From Mimachlamys varia (Eukaryota > Mollusca > Bivalvia > Pectinida > Pectinidae): a stretch of 64,000 bases of DNA. Positions 9,963 to 21,700 of this stretch are shown here, one piece after another (the stretch's first letter is position 1; the number at the start of each line of letters is the position of its first letter). The translations under genes and the position numbers were made by a program. Under the pieces are notes generated by a model. That model was not told the DNA's origin. It saw only the letters and a list, made by a program, of their open reading frames with translations, and did no database searches. The stretch spans positions 31,612,201 through 31,676,200 of the forward strand of contig OX392527.1 of the NCBI GenBank assembly GCA_947623455.1, in the 5' to 3' direction.

Positions 9963-11640
9963 AAAACAATAGTTGTAATAAGTTGTCTAGTCCCTTTGAT
10001 AAGGGTACAACAATAGTTGTAATAAGTTGTCTAGTCCCTTTGATAAGGGTACAACAGTAGTTGTATTAAGTTGTCTAGTCCCTTTGATAAGGGTACAACA
10101 ATAGCTGTAATAAGTTGTCTTGTCCCTTTGATAAGGGTACAACAATAGTTGTATTAAGTTGTCTAGTCCCTTTGATAAGGGTACAACAATAGCTGTAATA
10201 AGTTGTCTATTCCCTTTGATAAGGGTACAACAATAGTTGTAATAAGTTGTCTAGTCCCTTTGATAAGGGTACAACAATAGCTGTAATAAGTTATTTAGTC
10301 CCTTTGATAAGGGTACAACAATAGTTGTAATAAGTTGTCTAGTCCCTTTGATAAGGGTACAACAATAGCTATAATAAGTTGTCTTGTCCCTTTGATACGG
10401 GTACAACAATAGCTGTAATAAGTTGTCTATTCCCTTTGATATGGGTACAACAATAGTTGTAATAAGTTGTCAAGTTTCTTTGATAAGGGTACAACAATAG
10501 TTGTAATAAGTTGTCTAGTCCCTTTGATAAGGATACAACAATAGCTATAATAAGTTGTCTTGTCCCTTTGATACGGGTACAACAATAGCTGTAATAAGTT
10601 GTCTATTCCCTTTGATATGGGTACAACAATAGTTGTAATAAGTTGTCAAGTTTCTTTGATAAGGGTACAACAATAGTTGTAATAAGTTGTCTAGTCCCTT
10701 TGATAAGGGTACAACAATAGCTATAATAAGTTGTCTAGTCCCTTTGATAAGGGCACAACAATAGCTGTAATAAGTTGCCTAGTCCCTTTGATATGGGTAC
10801 AACAATAGTTGTAATAAGTTGTCAAGTTTCTTTGATAAGGGTACAACAATAGCTGTAATAAGTTGTCTAGTCCCTTTGATAAGGGTACAACAATAGCTGT
10901 AATAAGTTGTCTAGTCCCTTTGATAAGGGTACAACAATAGTTGTAATAAGTTGTCAAGTTTCTTTGATAAGGGTACAACAATAGTTGTAATAAGTTATTT
11001 AGTCCCTTTGATAAGGGTACAACAATAGTTGTAATAAGTTGTCTAGTCCCTTTGATAAGGGTACAACAATAGCTATAATAAGTTGTCTTGTCCCTTTGAT
11101 AAGGGTACAACAATAGCTGTAAAAAGTTGTCTAGTCCCTTTGATACGGGTACAACAATAGTTGTAATAAGTTGTCTAGTCCCTTTGATAAGGGTACAACA
11201 ATAGCTGTAATAAGTTGTCTAGTCCCTTTGATACGGGTACAACAATAGTTGTAATAAGTTGTCTAGTCCCTTTGATAAGGGTACAACAATAGCTGTAATA
11301 AGTTGTCTATTCCCCGTTGATATAGGTACAACAATAGCTGTTATAAGTTGTCAAGTTTCTTTGATAAGGGTACAACAATAGTTGTAATAAGTTGTCTAGT
11401 CCCTTTGATAAGTGTTCAACAATAGCTATAATAAGTTGTCTAGTCCCTTTGATAAGGGTACAACAATAGCTGTAATAAGTTGCCTAGTCCCTTTGATATG
11501 GGTTCAACAATAGCTATAATAAGTTGTCTAGTCCCTTTGATAAGGGTACAACAATAGCTGTAATAAGTTGTCTAGTCCCTTTGATACGGGTACAATAATA
11601 GTTGTAATAAGTTGTCTATAGTCCCTTTCATACTGGTACC
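9963..11640. repeat. 44-bp minisatellite, ~38 copies
   Basis: The unit is ACAACAATAGTTGTAATAAG followed by TTGTCTAGTCCCTTTGATAA and GGGT. Each unit holds two small inverted repeats, ACAAC-aata-GTTGT and CCCTT-tgat-AAGGG. Common variants are AGCTGT for AGTTGT, CAAGTTTCTTTG for CTAGTCCCTTTG, and ATACGGG or ATATGGG. Three units make 132 bp, so long minus-strand frames such as 10721-11113 arise without coding meaning. Confidence 0.95.
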
Positions 11641-12043
11641 AGATAAAAGTTGAATGGCTCGTTTGGTTACATGTGCGTTAATTATAGGGGAATGTTTCGA
11701 CCGTTTGTAACTTTCGTGCAATAATATGTGTACTATACATTTTTGTTGTACTATTTACACATCGGATGTACTGTTACACTTATACTCAAGTTCCTGGCTA
11801 TATTTTGTTCTATCACAGACTTAATTCCCTTATAGTGTTTATGAACATGCATTATGCATGTGTTAACTGTGATAACATGGCTCTAAACAAGAGGTTTTTT
11901 TTTTATATATAATTGCATTAATTGCCGTGGCAGAGGCATAGGCTGGGTATTTACTTTGGTACTAAATTTATGTAACATTTGTAAATACAGCAAGAAGTCA
12001 TTATGATATTACGAAGCAGCTCTCTCCTTTTTGTGCTATACAA
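11641..12043. other. Intergenic
   Basis: AT-rich spacer between the 44-bp array and the long palindrome. No gene, array or inverted repeat was noticed. Confidence 0.5.
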
Positions 12044-12180
12044 ATAAGGATTGCACCTCATTTTGACTGCGTATACGGTAGTATTCCCGCAGTTGGCCAC
12101 AGACATATTCTATGAATATGTTTGTTGCCAACTGCGGGCATACTACCGTATACGCAGTCAAAATGAGGTGCAATCCTTAT
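12044..12180. repeat. Near-perfect 137-bp palindrome (67-bp arms, 3-nt loop)
   Basis: The left arm 12044-12110 and right arm 12114-12180 are reverse complements with three mismatches by my alignment (one at ATTCCC/ATGCCC, two near TTGGCCACAG/TTGGCAACAA). The spacer is TAT. The arms begin ATAAGGATTGCACCTCATTT. The ends do not match the other elements here and I saw no clear target duplication. Possible origins are a foldback miniature transposon, a recent inverted duplication, or a hairpin-RNA locus. A 75-codon frame at 12051-12278 runs through it and is not credible as a gene. Confidence 0.9.
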
Positions 12181-12856
12181 ATTACATAATTAGTAATTTT
12201 CAAGTATTATACGAAGAAAAACATTTGAAGCGGGTTGCTACGATCGTTACTGCGATATGGCCGTTGCTGCTAAGATAATACTGTATATAGTCCCACTGAC
12301 TCTTCATCGATATTTGGTAGGTTTGGAAAATACACAGTGAACAACACTTTTTTCTTCATTTCATCATAATATGTAAATTTGGTATTAAATAATATTACTA
12401 GCAGTTCGAATGTATTTCTTTTTTTGTAATGGTCGTTATGTTTGCGTTACCATCAAAGAATTTCGAATGCGTATCATTCGAATCAACTTTTGCCATAAAC
12501 TGTTTATTGTATAATCAGACGAAAGGTATTCGTATATGTTCCATGTTTCAAAATCTTGAAGGAACCAAACAATGACCGTCAGTGAATAGTTATTGTTCTG
12601 GAGCGTGAACGACGCCATATTTGAACAAATATCAATCTGCCAAGCCTTTTATCTCCGCCCACTTCCGCCAGTTCTGAATATGTATAAGCAGGCAGGGTCG
12701 GAATTGGATTACTTTTTCTTGAAATATTTTTAAATAAATGAATATTTCACCAGGCCAGCTAATACTATGATGTAGCCTTAGAATAGATATCCATGCAACA
12801 CGTTTTTCCCACATATGTTTAGGTTCACATAGACCAGAAAATGTACTTTATTGGTA
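12181..12856. other. Intergenic
   Basis: Non-coding appearance. Two minus-strand frames of 60 codons have no recognisable composition or domain. Confidence 0.45.
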
Positions 12857-13296
12857 CAGTGCATTTCTCTTTATATCATTTTGCATTTGTCAGACAGAAA
12901 CATGATATTAACAGGAATGTGACATTAAGAGAAATATGTTTTTTCACTTCATCTAGTGCATTTCTAATCTCCATAACTGAAAGTAAGCTATTCAATGTTC
13001 ATATGAAGATGTTTCAATATATTATTTAAATAAAAATAAATTTTAGGGTATTTTTTTATTTTCTATGCAACATTTTCTACAAGATTTATCTGAAATCAAT
13101 GGAAATGACATCATTTTCTGGATATTTTATGTGATTGGTTAAAAAACGTGATATTAAGAGGAATTCACCTAAAATTACATGATTTTAACCAAATAATATT
13201 ACATCGATTATGTATAGAGAAAAATAGTGCTTGGGAAAAACATGATATAAAGAGGAATGTGATATTAACAGGGGTGATATTAAGTGGAATCCACTG
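12857..13296. mobile_element. Possible pogo/Tigger-like MITE (440 bp)
   Basis: The left end is TA|CAGTGCATTTCTCTTTATATC (TA at 12855-12856). The right end is GATATTAAGTGGAATCCACTG|TA (TA at 13297-13298). The ends are inverted repeats beginning CAGTG inside TA dinucleotides, which is the pogo/Tigger arrangement of the Tc1-mariner superfamily. Subterminal GATATTAA-aGaGGAATgTGA motifs recur in direct orientation (near 12903, 13151, 13245 and 13261). There is no transposase. Confidence 0.5.
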
Positions 13297-13566
13297 TACC
13301 GGTAACTCAAAAATATCGGTCTGCAGTATTTAATTCACTTAAAAATGACTAGTGTGACGTTATTATATTCTTTCTGTTTTAGATAATGGGAACTAATTCA
13401 CCCAATAGAAACATTTGCAGGTTTTCATATTAATTCAAAACTCTTCCAAAATGTTCATAGACTGACAAAATATATTACTGAATTTAATCCAATTTTGGCT
13501 CCTGACATTCGTAAAACAAAAACTGGAACCACTGTTTGGTGATCATAATGTTTATTGTTATATATG

Positions 13567-13684
13567 GATCTTACACAAGTGTCCATGTAATATGGAAGTT
13601 TACAAGTTCGCCGCGAGTAACATTTTAAATTATTTAACGAGTTTAATAAATTCCATATTACATTGAAGTGAGTGTAAGATTCTA
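13567..13684. mobile_element. Small foldback element
   Basis: GATCTTACACAAGTGTCC-ATGTAATATGGAA near 13567-13597 is mirrored by TTCCATATTACAT-TGAAGTGAGTGTAAGAT ending at 13680. Arms are about 45 bp with mismatches around a GC-rich centre (GTTCGCCGCGAGTAAC). The structure is typical of a miniature inverted-repeat element. No coding capacity. Confidence 0.6.
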
Positions 13685-14206
13685 TTGATCTTGTGAGAAA
13701 CTACAAAATTAAACTCTCAAATTCATTCTCTACAAGAAAGGCAAATTTCTACTTTGACAGTTAGATTTTACTACCGAGACAATCATAAAGATGTCATTTG
13801 TTGATGATGTCACAATATAAAGTGTTATTACTTGTGTGTAATACTATATTTATGACATGGTCATATGACTTGACTGAATGGGGTCAGTTATGTGATAAAT
13901 ATATGTGAGCCCTTGATGTATTAGTAAAACTCATAAATATTCTTTTTGTAACCTTAAATTAATGAAGTCCATCTTCAGAATTTTTAATGAAGGTTTGGTG
14001 ATCCGAGATTTATGTATTGTCGCTCTATATGTACAAGCTTTCAATATAATATCATGACATCATACTATGATTGTACATGTATCATCCACGCATTCAAATT
14101 TCACCTGATTTCTATTAAAAGCTCACTAATTGCTGTTTACAATAAGAAACAATCGGTCCAATCTTTGCTTTCGACTCAATCATGAGATTTATATACATTT
14201 TATAGG
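13685..14206. other. Intergenic
   Basis: No gene or structure recognised before the 34-bp array. Confidence 0.5.
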
Positions 14207-15514
14207 ACTTTACAGTAACTTATAACTGATATTTAAGTTCACTTTACTACCGTAGTAGCTTATAACTGATATAAAAGTTTACTTTACAGTTGCTTATAAC
14301 TGATATTAAAGTTCACTTTACAGTAGCGTATAACTGATATAAAAGTTTACTTTACAGTTGCTTATAACTGATATTAAAGTTCACTTTACAGTAGCGTATA
14401 ACTGATATTAAAGTTTACTTTACAGTTGCTTATAACTGATATTAAAGTTCACTTTACAGTAGCGTATAACTGATATTAAAGTTTACTTTACAGTTGCTTA
14501 TGTTTTATATTAAAGTTTACTTTACAGTTTCTTAGATGTTAAAGTTTACTTTACAGTAGCTTATAACTGATATTAAAGTTCACTTTACAGTTGCTTATAA
14601 CTGATATTAAAGTTCGCTTTACAGTTGCTTATAACTGATATTAAAGTTTACTTTACAGTTGCTTATAACTGATATTAAAGTTTATTTTACAGTTGCTTAT
14701 AACTGATATTAAAGTTTACTTTACAGTTGCTTATAACTGATATTAAAGTTTACTTTACAGTTGCTTATAACTGATATTAAAGTTCGCTTTACAGTTGCTT
14801 ATAACTGATATTAAAGTTTACTTTACAGTTGCTTATAACTGATATTAAAGTTTACTTTACAGTTGCTTATAACTGATATTAAAGTTTACTTTACAGATGC
14901 TTATAACTGATATTAAAATTTACTTTACAGTTGCTTATAACTGATATTAAAGTTTACTTTACAGATGCTTATAACTGATATTAAAGTTTACTTTACAGTT
15001 GCTTATAACTGATATTAAAGTTTACTTTACAGATGCTTATAACTGATATTAAAGTTTACTTTACAGATGCTTATAACTGATATTAAAGTTTACTTTACAG
15101 TTGCTTATAACTGATATTAAAGTTTACTTTACAGATGCTTATAACTGATATTAAAGTTTACTTTACAGATGCTTATAACTGATATTAAAGTTTACTTTAC
15201 AGATGCTTATAACTGATATTAAAGTTTACTTTACAGATGCTATAACTGATATTAAAGTTTACTTTACAGATGCCTATAACTGATATTAAAGTTTACTTTA
15301 CAGATGCTTATAACTGATATTAAAGTTTACTTTACAGATGCTTATAACTGATATTAAAGTTTACTTTACAGATGCTTATAACTGATATTAAAGTTTACTT
15401 TACAGATGCTATAACTGATATTAAAGTTTACTTTACAGATGCCTATAACTGATATTAAAGTTTACTTTACAGTTGCTTATAACTGATATTAAAGTTTACT
15501 TTACAGTTGCTTAT
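14207..15514. repeat. 34-bp minisatellite, ~38 copies
   Basis: The unit is TTGCTTATAACTGATATTAA plus AGTTTACTTTACAG. Left-hand units are more diverged (GTAGCGTATAACTG, AGTTCACTTTACAG); towards the right they become nearly identical and change to ATGCTTATAAC. Two places carry a one-base-short unit (GATGCTATAACTG, near 15237 and 15407), followed by the same GATGCCTATAACTG unit. That marks an internal duplication of about 170 bp (five units). The frame is closed by frequent TAA, so no protein is implied. Confidence 0.95.
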
Positions 15515-16360
15515 CAGATATATATAGCCAGCATATTTATAGCAACATCAGAAAGATAGAAAATCCAGAATTAAACAGAATAACTTCTGCAATGATGCTT
15601 TGGAGTTGACATTAAATAGGTCTTATTAGATTGTTTCTTCATGAATATGGTTGATATTGTAAGTAGAGTGTATTATGCTATGTTGACCTGTTAAACCTTC
15701 TTTGGGAACAGATTACCACACACATGTTTGTGCTTAAAATAACTAGACCAATGAAACTTTGGAAATCATGAACCTGCTGTCCCAACGCTAGCTGTCTGAT
15801 ATTGTATGAATGTCATGCTCATATTTGAAACTATTGAAGAGATTTGTTAAACACGGCTATATACAGAGTATAGAACGTTTTGATATGTCAAGAATTATTT
15901 GTTTTTGTAATTTCAACTTCATACTTTTATTATTAAGTATGCCCTTAGCGCCACTATTGCAGGGCATTCTAATTAAAATACAGATACTCACTATTTACTA
16001 TCGTAGTAATGGTGATACTGTATCACTAAATCTGTATTTTAATCAGATTGATTGCAGGGGTGCTATATAATAGCCCATTGAATATTGCTTGTGCATTATA
16101 CATATTGTATATACAAAATTCAAATTAGTTAAATTCATTAAATTAAATTTGTCATTATATTGATATTTGATTTTTTTTCAAATTAAATATGCATGTTATA
16201 TTAACACCCAAATTTATTCAGAAAGAAAATAAACATATGATACCACCCAAACTTGTTCTATATAGTTTTATGTAATTGAAAAGTAAGCTCACAAGATTTA
16301 ATCATCTTTTCATCGATAAGGTACAGTGAACAGGAAATGTAATAAATTAATGTTTCCATG
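15515..16360. other. Intergenic
   Basis: AT-rich spacer between two arrays. The 86-codon frame at 15810-16070 has no recognisable domain and is probably chance. Confidence 0.45.
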
Positions 16361-18731
16361 TAAAGATTTACACGACAGTAGGCACGGTGGTAGAAATTTA
16401 CACGACAGTAGGCACAGTGGTAAAGATTTACACGACAGTAGGCACAGTGGTAAAGATTAACACGACAGTAGGCACGGTGGTAGAAATTTACACGACAGTA
16501 GGCACAGTGGTAAAGATTCACACGACAGTTACATAGGCACAGTGGTAAAGATTTACACGACAGTAGGCACAGTGGTAAAGATTTACACGACAGTAGGTAC
16601 GGTGGTAAAGATTTGCACGACAGTAGGCACGGTGGTAAAGATTTGCACGACAGTAGACACGATGGTAAAGATTTACACGACAGTAGGCATAGTGGTAAAG
16701 ATTTACACGACAGTAGGCACGATGGTAAAGATTTACACGACAGCAGGCACGGTGATACAGATTTACACGACAGTATAGACACGGTGGTAAAGATTTACAC
16801 GACAGCAGGCACGATGATAAAGATTTACACGACAGTAGGTACGGTGGTAAAGATTTACACGACAGTAGGTACGACGGTAAAGATTTACACGACAGTAGAC
16901 ACGGTGGTAAAGATTTACACGACAGTAGGTACGACGGTAAAGATTTACACGATGGTAAAGATTTACACGACAGCAGGCACGATGGTAAAGATTTACACGA
17001 CAGTAGGTACGACGGTAAAGATTTACACGACAGTAGACACGGTGGTAAAGATTTACACGATGGTAAAGATTTACACGACAGTAGGCACGATGGTAAAGAT
17101 TTACACGATGGTAAAGATTTACACGATAGTAGGTACGACGGTAAAGATGTACACGACAGCAGGCACGATGGTAAAGATTTACACGACAGTAGGTACGACG
17201 GTAAAGATTTACACGACAGTAGACACGGTGGTAAAGATTTACTCGATGGTAAAGATTTACACGACAGTAGACACGGTGGTTAAGATTTACACGACAGTAG
17301 GTACGACGGTAAAGATTTACACGACAGTAGGCACGACGGTAAAGATTTACACGACAGTAGGCATGGTGGTAAAGATTTACACGACAGTAGGCTCGGTGGT
17401 AAAGATTTACACGACAGTAGGCACGATGGTGAAGATTTACATAACAGTAGGCATGGTGGTAAAGATTTACACGACAGCAGGCACAGTGGTAAAGATTTAC
17501 ACGACAGTAGGCACAGCGGTAAAGATTTACACGACAGTAGGTACGGTGGTAAAGATTTACATGACAGTAGGCACAGTGGTAAAGATTTACACGACAGTAT
17601 AGGCACAGCGGTAAAGATTTACACGACAGTAGGCACGGTGGTAAAGATTTACACGACAGTAGGTACGGTGGTAAAGATTTACACGACAGCAGGAACAGTG
17701 GTAAAGATTTACACGACAGTAGGCACGGTGGTAAAGATTTACACGACAGCAGGCACAGTGGTAAAGATTTACACGACAGTAGGCACAGCGGTAAAGATTT
17801 ACACGACAGTAGGCACAGTGGTAAAGATTTACACGACAGCAGGCACAGTGGTAAAGATTTACACGACAGTAGGCACAGCGGTAAAGATTTACACGACAGT
17901 AGGTACGGTGGTTAATATTTACATGACAGTAGGCACAGTAGTAAAGATTTACACGACAGCAGGCACGGTGGTAAAGATTTACACGACAGTAGGCACAGTG
18001 GTAAAGATTTACACGACAGCAGGCACAGTGGTAAAGATTTACACGACAGTAGGCACAGCGGTAAAGATTTACACGACAGTAGGTACGGTGGTAAATATTT
18101 ACATGACAGTAGGCACAGTGGTAAAGATTTACACGACAGTATAGGCACAGCGGTAAAGATTTGCACGACAGTAGGCACGGTGGTAAAGATTTACACGACA
18201 GTAGGTACGGTGGTAAAGATTTACACGACAGCAGGCACAGTGGTAAAGATTTACACGACAGTAGGCTCAGCGGTAAAGATTTACACGACAGTAGGTACGA
18301 TGGTAAAGATTTACACGACAGCAGGCACAGTGGTAAAGATTTACACGACAGTAGGCACAGCGGTAAAGATTTACACGACAGTAGGCACAGTGGTAAATAT
18401 TTACATGACAGTAGGCACAGCGGTAAAGATTTGCACGACAGTAGGCACAGCGGTAAAGATTTACACGACAGTAGGTACGATGGTAAAGATTTACACGACA
18501 GCAGGCACGGTGGTAAAGATTTACACGAAAGAAGGCAAAGCGGTAAAGATTTACACGACAGTAGGCACGGTGGTAAAGATTTACACGACAGTAGGCACGG
18601 TGGTAAAGATTTACATGACAGTAGGCTCGGTGGTTAAGATTTACACGACAGTAGGCACGGTTGTAACGATTTACACGACAGTAGGCACGGTGGTAAAGAT
18701 TTACACGACAGTAGGCACGGTGATAAAGATG
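16361..18731. repeat. 30-bp minisatellite, ~78 copies
   Basis: The unit is GTAAAGATTTACACGACAGT plus AGGCACGGTG (variants GGCACAGTG, GGCACGATG, GGTACGACG). Because 30 is divisible by three, several frames stay open in long stretches on both strands (for example repeated VKIYTTVGT), but each is interrupted repeatedly by units with inserted or lost bases. Around 16,950-17,270 some units lose 18 bp, giving GATGGTAAAGATTTACAC doublets. Two versions of an 11-unit block (17,590-17,890 and 17,900-18,140) share the same order of variants. The array abuts the 55-bp array directly. Confidence 0.95.
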
Positions 18732-18743
18732 TAAAAGTCTACG

Positions 18744-21700
18744 TTGGTGGTCCTGATACCCGTGTACTGCTCTTGTTTGACCAGTCCAGAGACAAATGAT
18801 GGTGGTCCTGATACCCGTGTACTGCTCTTGTTTGACCATTCCAGATACAAATGATGGTGGTCCTGATACCCGTGTAGAGCTCTGGTTTGACCATTCCAGA
18901 TACAAATGATGGTGGTCATGATACCCGTGTACTGCCCCTGTTTGGCCAGTCCAGAGACAAATGATGGTGGTCCTGATACCCGTGTACTGCTCTTGTTTGA
19001 CCAGTCCAGAGACAAATGATGGTGGTCCTGATACCCGTGTACTGCTCTTGTTTGACCAGTCCAGATACAAATGATGGTGGTCATGATACCCGTGTACTGC
19101 TCGTGTTTGACCAGTCCAGAGACAAATGATGGTGGTCCTGATACCCGTGTAGAGCTCTTGTTTGACAAGTCCAGAGACAAATGATTGTGGTCCTGATACC
19201 CGTGTAGTGCTCTTGTTTGACCAGTCCAGATACAAATGATTGTGGTCCTGATACCCGTGTAGAGCTCTTGTTTGACCAGTCCGGAGACAAATGATGGTGG
19301 TCCTGATACCGTGTAGTGCTCTTGTTTGACCAGTCCAGAGACAAATGATTGTGGTCCTGACACCCGTGTACTGCTTTTGTTTGACCAGTCCAGATACAAA
19401 TGATGGTGGTCATGATACCCGTGTAGAGCTCTTGTTTGACCAGTCAAGAGACAAATGATGGTGGTCCTGATACCCGTGTAGAGCTCTTGTTTGACCAGTC
19501 CAGAGACAAATGATTGTGGTCCTGATACCCGTGTAGTGCTCTTGTTTGACCAGTCCAGATACAAATGATTGTGGTCCTGATACCCGTGTAGAGCTCTTGT
19601 TTGACCAGTCCAGAGACAAATGATGGTGGTCCTGATACCCGTGTAGTGCTCTTTTGACCAGTCCAGAGACAAATGATGGTGGTCCTGATACCCGTGTAGT
19701 GCTCGTGTTTGACCAGTCCAGAGACAAATGATGGTGGTCATGATACCCGTGTAGTGCTCTTGTTTGACCTGTCCAGAGACAAATGATGGTGGTCCTGATA
19801 CCCGTATAGCTGCTCGTGTTTGACCAGTTCAGAGACAAATGATGGTGGTCCTGATACCTGTGTAGTGCTCTTGTTTGACCAGTCCAGAGACAAATGATGG
19901 TGGTCCTGATACCGTGTACTGCTCTTGTTTGACCAGTCCAGATACAAATGATGGTGGTCCTGATACCCGTGTACTGCTCTTGTTTGACCATTCCAGATAC
20001 AAATGATGGTGGTCCTGATACCCGTGTAGAGCTCTGGTTTGACCATTCCAGATACAAATGATGGTGGTCATGATACCCGTGTACTGCCCCTGTTTGGCCA
20101 GTCCAGAGACAAATGATGGTGGTCCTGATACCCGTGTACTGCTCTTGTTTGACCAGTCCAGAGACAAATGATGGTGGTCCTGATACCCGTGTACTGCTCT
20201 TGTTTGACCAGTCCAGATACAAATGATGGTGGTCATGATACCCGTGTACTGCTCGTGTTTGACCAGTCCAGAGACAAATGATGGTGGTCCTGATACCCGT
20301 GTAGAGCTCTTGTTTGACAAGTCCAGAGACAAATGATTGTGGTCCTGATACCCGTGTAGTGCTCTTGTTTGACCAGTCCAGATACAAATGATTGTGGTCC
20401 TGATACCCGTGTAGAGCTCTTGTTTGACCAGTCCGGAGACAAATGATGGTGGTCCTGATACCGTGTAGTGCTCTTGTTTGACCAGTCCAGAGACAAATGA
20501 TTGTGGTCCTGACACCCGTGTACTGCTTTTGTTTGACCAGTCCAGATACAAATGATGGTGGTCATGATACCCGTGTAGAGCTCTTGTTTGACCAGTCAAG
20601 AGACAAATGATGGTGGTCCTGATACCCGTGTAGAGCTCTTGTTTGACCAGTCCAGAGACAAATGATTGTGGTCCTGATACCCGTGTAGTGCTCTTGTTTG
20701 ACCAGTCCAGATACAAATGATTGTGGTCCTGATACCCGTGTAGAGCTCTTGTTTGACCAGTCCAGAGACAAATGATGGTGGTCCTGATACCCGTGTAGTG
20801 CTCTTTTGACCAGTCCAGAGACAAATGATGGTGGTCCTGATACCCGTGTAGTGCTCGTGTTTGACCAGTCCAGAGACAAATGATGGTGGTCATGATACCC
20901 GTGTAGTGCTCTTGTTTGACCTGTCCAGAGACAAATGATGGTGGTCCTGATACCCGTATAGCTGCTCGTGTTTGACCAGTTCAGAGACAAATGATGGTGG
21001 TCCTGATACCTGTGTAGTGCTCTTGTTTGACCAGTCCAGAGACAAATGATGGTGGTCCTGATACCGTGTACTGCTCTTGTTTGACCAGTCCAGATACAAA
21101 TGATGGTGGTCCTGAAACCCGTGTAGAGCTCTTGTTTGACCAGTCCAGAGACAAATGATGGTGGTCCTGATACCGTGTACTGCTCTTGTTTGACCAGTCC
21201 AGATACAAATGATGGTGGTCCTGATACCCGTGTAGAGCTCTTGTTTGACCAGTCCAGAGACAAATGATGGTGGTCCTGATACCCATGTAGTGCTCGTGTT
21301 TGACCAGTCCAGATACAAATGATGGTGGTCATGATACCCGTGTACTGCTCTTGTTTGACCAGTCCAGATACAAATGATGGTGGTCATGATACCCGTGTAG
21401 TGCTCGTGTTTGACCTATCCAGAGACAAATGATGGTGGTCCTGATTCCCGTATAGCTGCTCGTGTTTGACCAGTCCAGAGACAAATGATTGTGGTCCTGA
21501 TACCCGTGTAGTGCTCTTGTTTGACCAGTCCAGATACAAATGATGGTGGTCCTGATACCCGTGTACTGCTCGTGTTTGGCCAGTCCAGAGACAAATGATG
21601 GTGGTCCTGATACCCGTGTACTGCTCTTGTTTGACCAGTCCAGATACAAATGATGGTGGTCATGATACCCGTGTACTGCTTTTGTTTGACCAGTCCAGAT

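Noticed and set aside
10721..11113. 130-codon minus-strand frame in the 44-bp array
   Set aside because: Stop-free unit read in rotating frames; no other support.
9963..11640. CRISPR array
   Set aside because: Units are contiguous with no unique spacers, and the genome is eukaryotic. The same holds for the other arrays.
16258..18734. Frames of 108-329 codons on both strands of the 30-bp array (VKIYTTVGT, DLHDSRHGGK, NLYHRAYCRV repeats)
   Set aside because: The unit length is a multiple of three, so open frames are automatic. They are broken by irregular units and exist on both strands at once.
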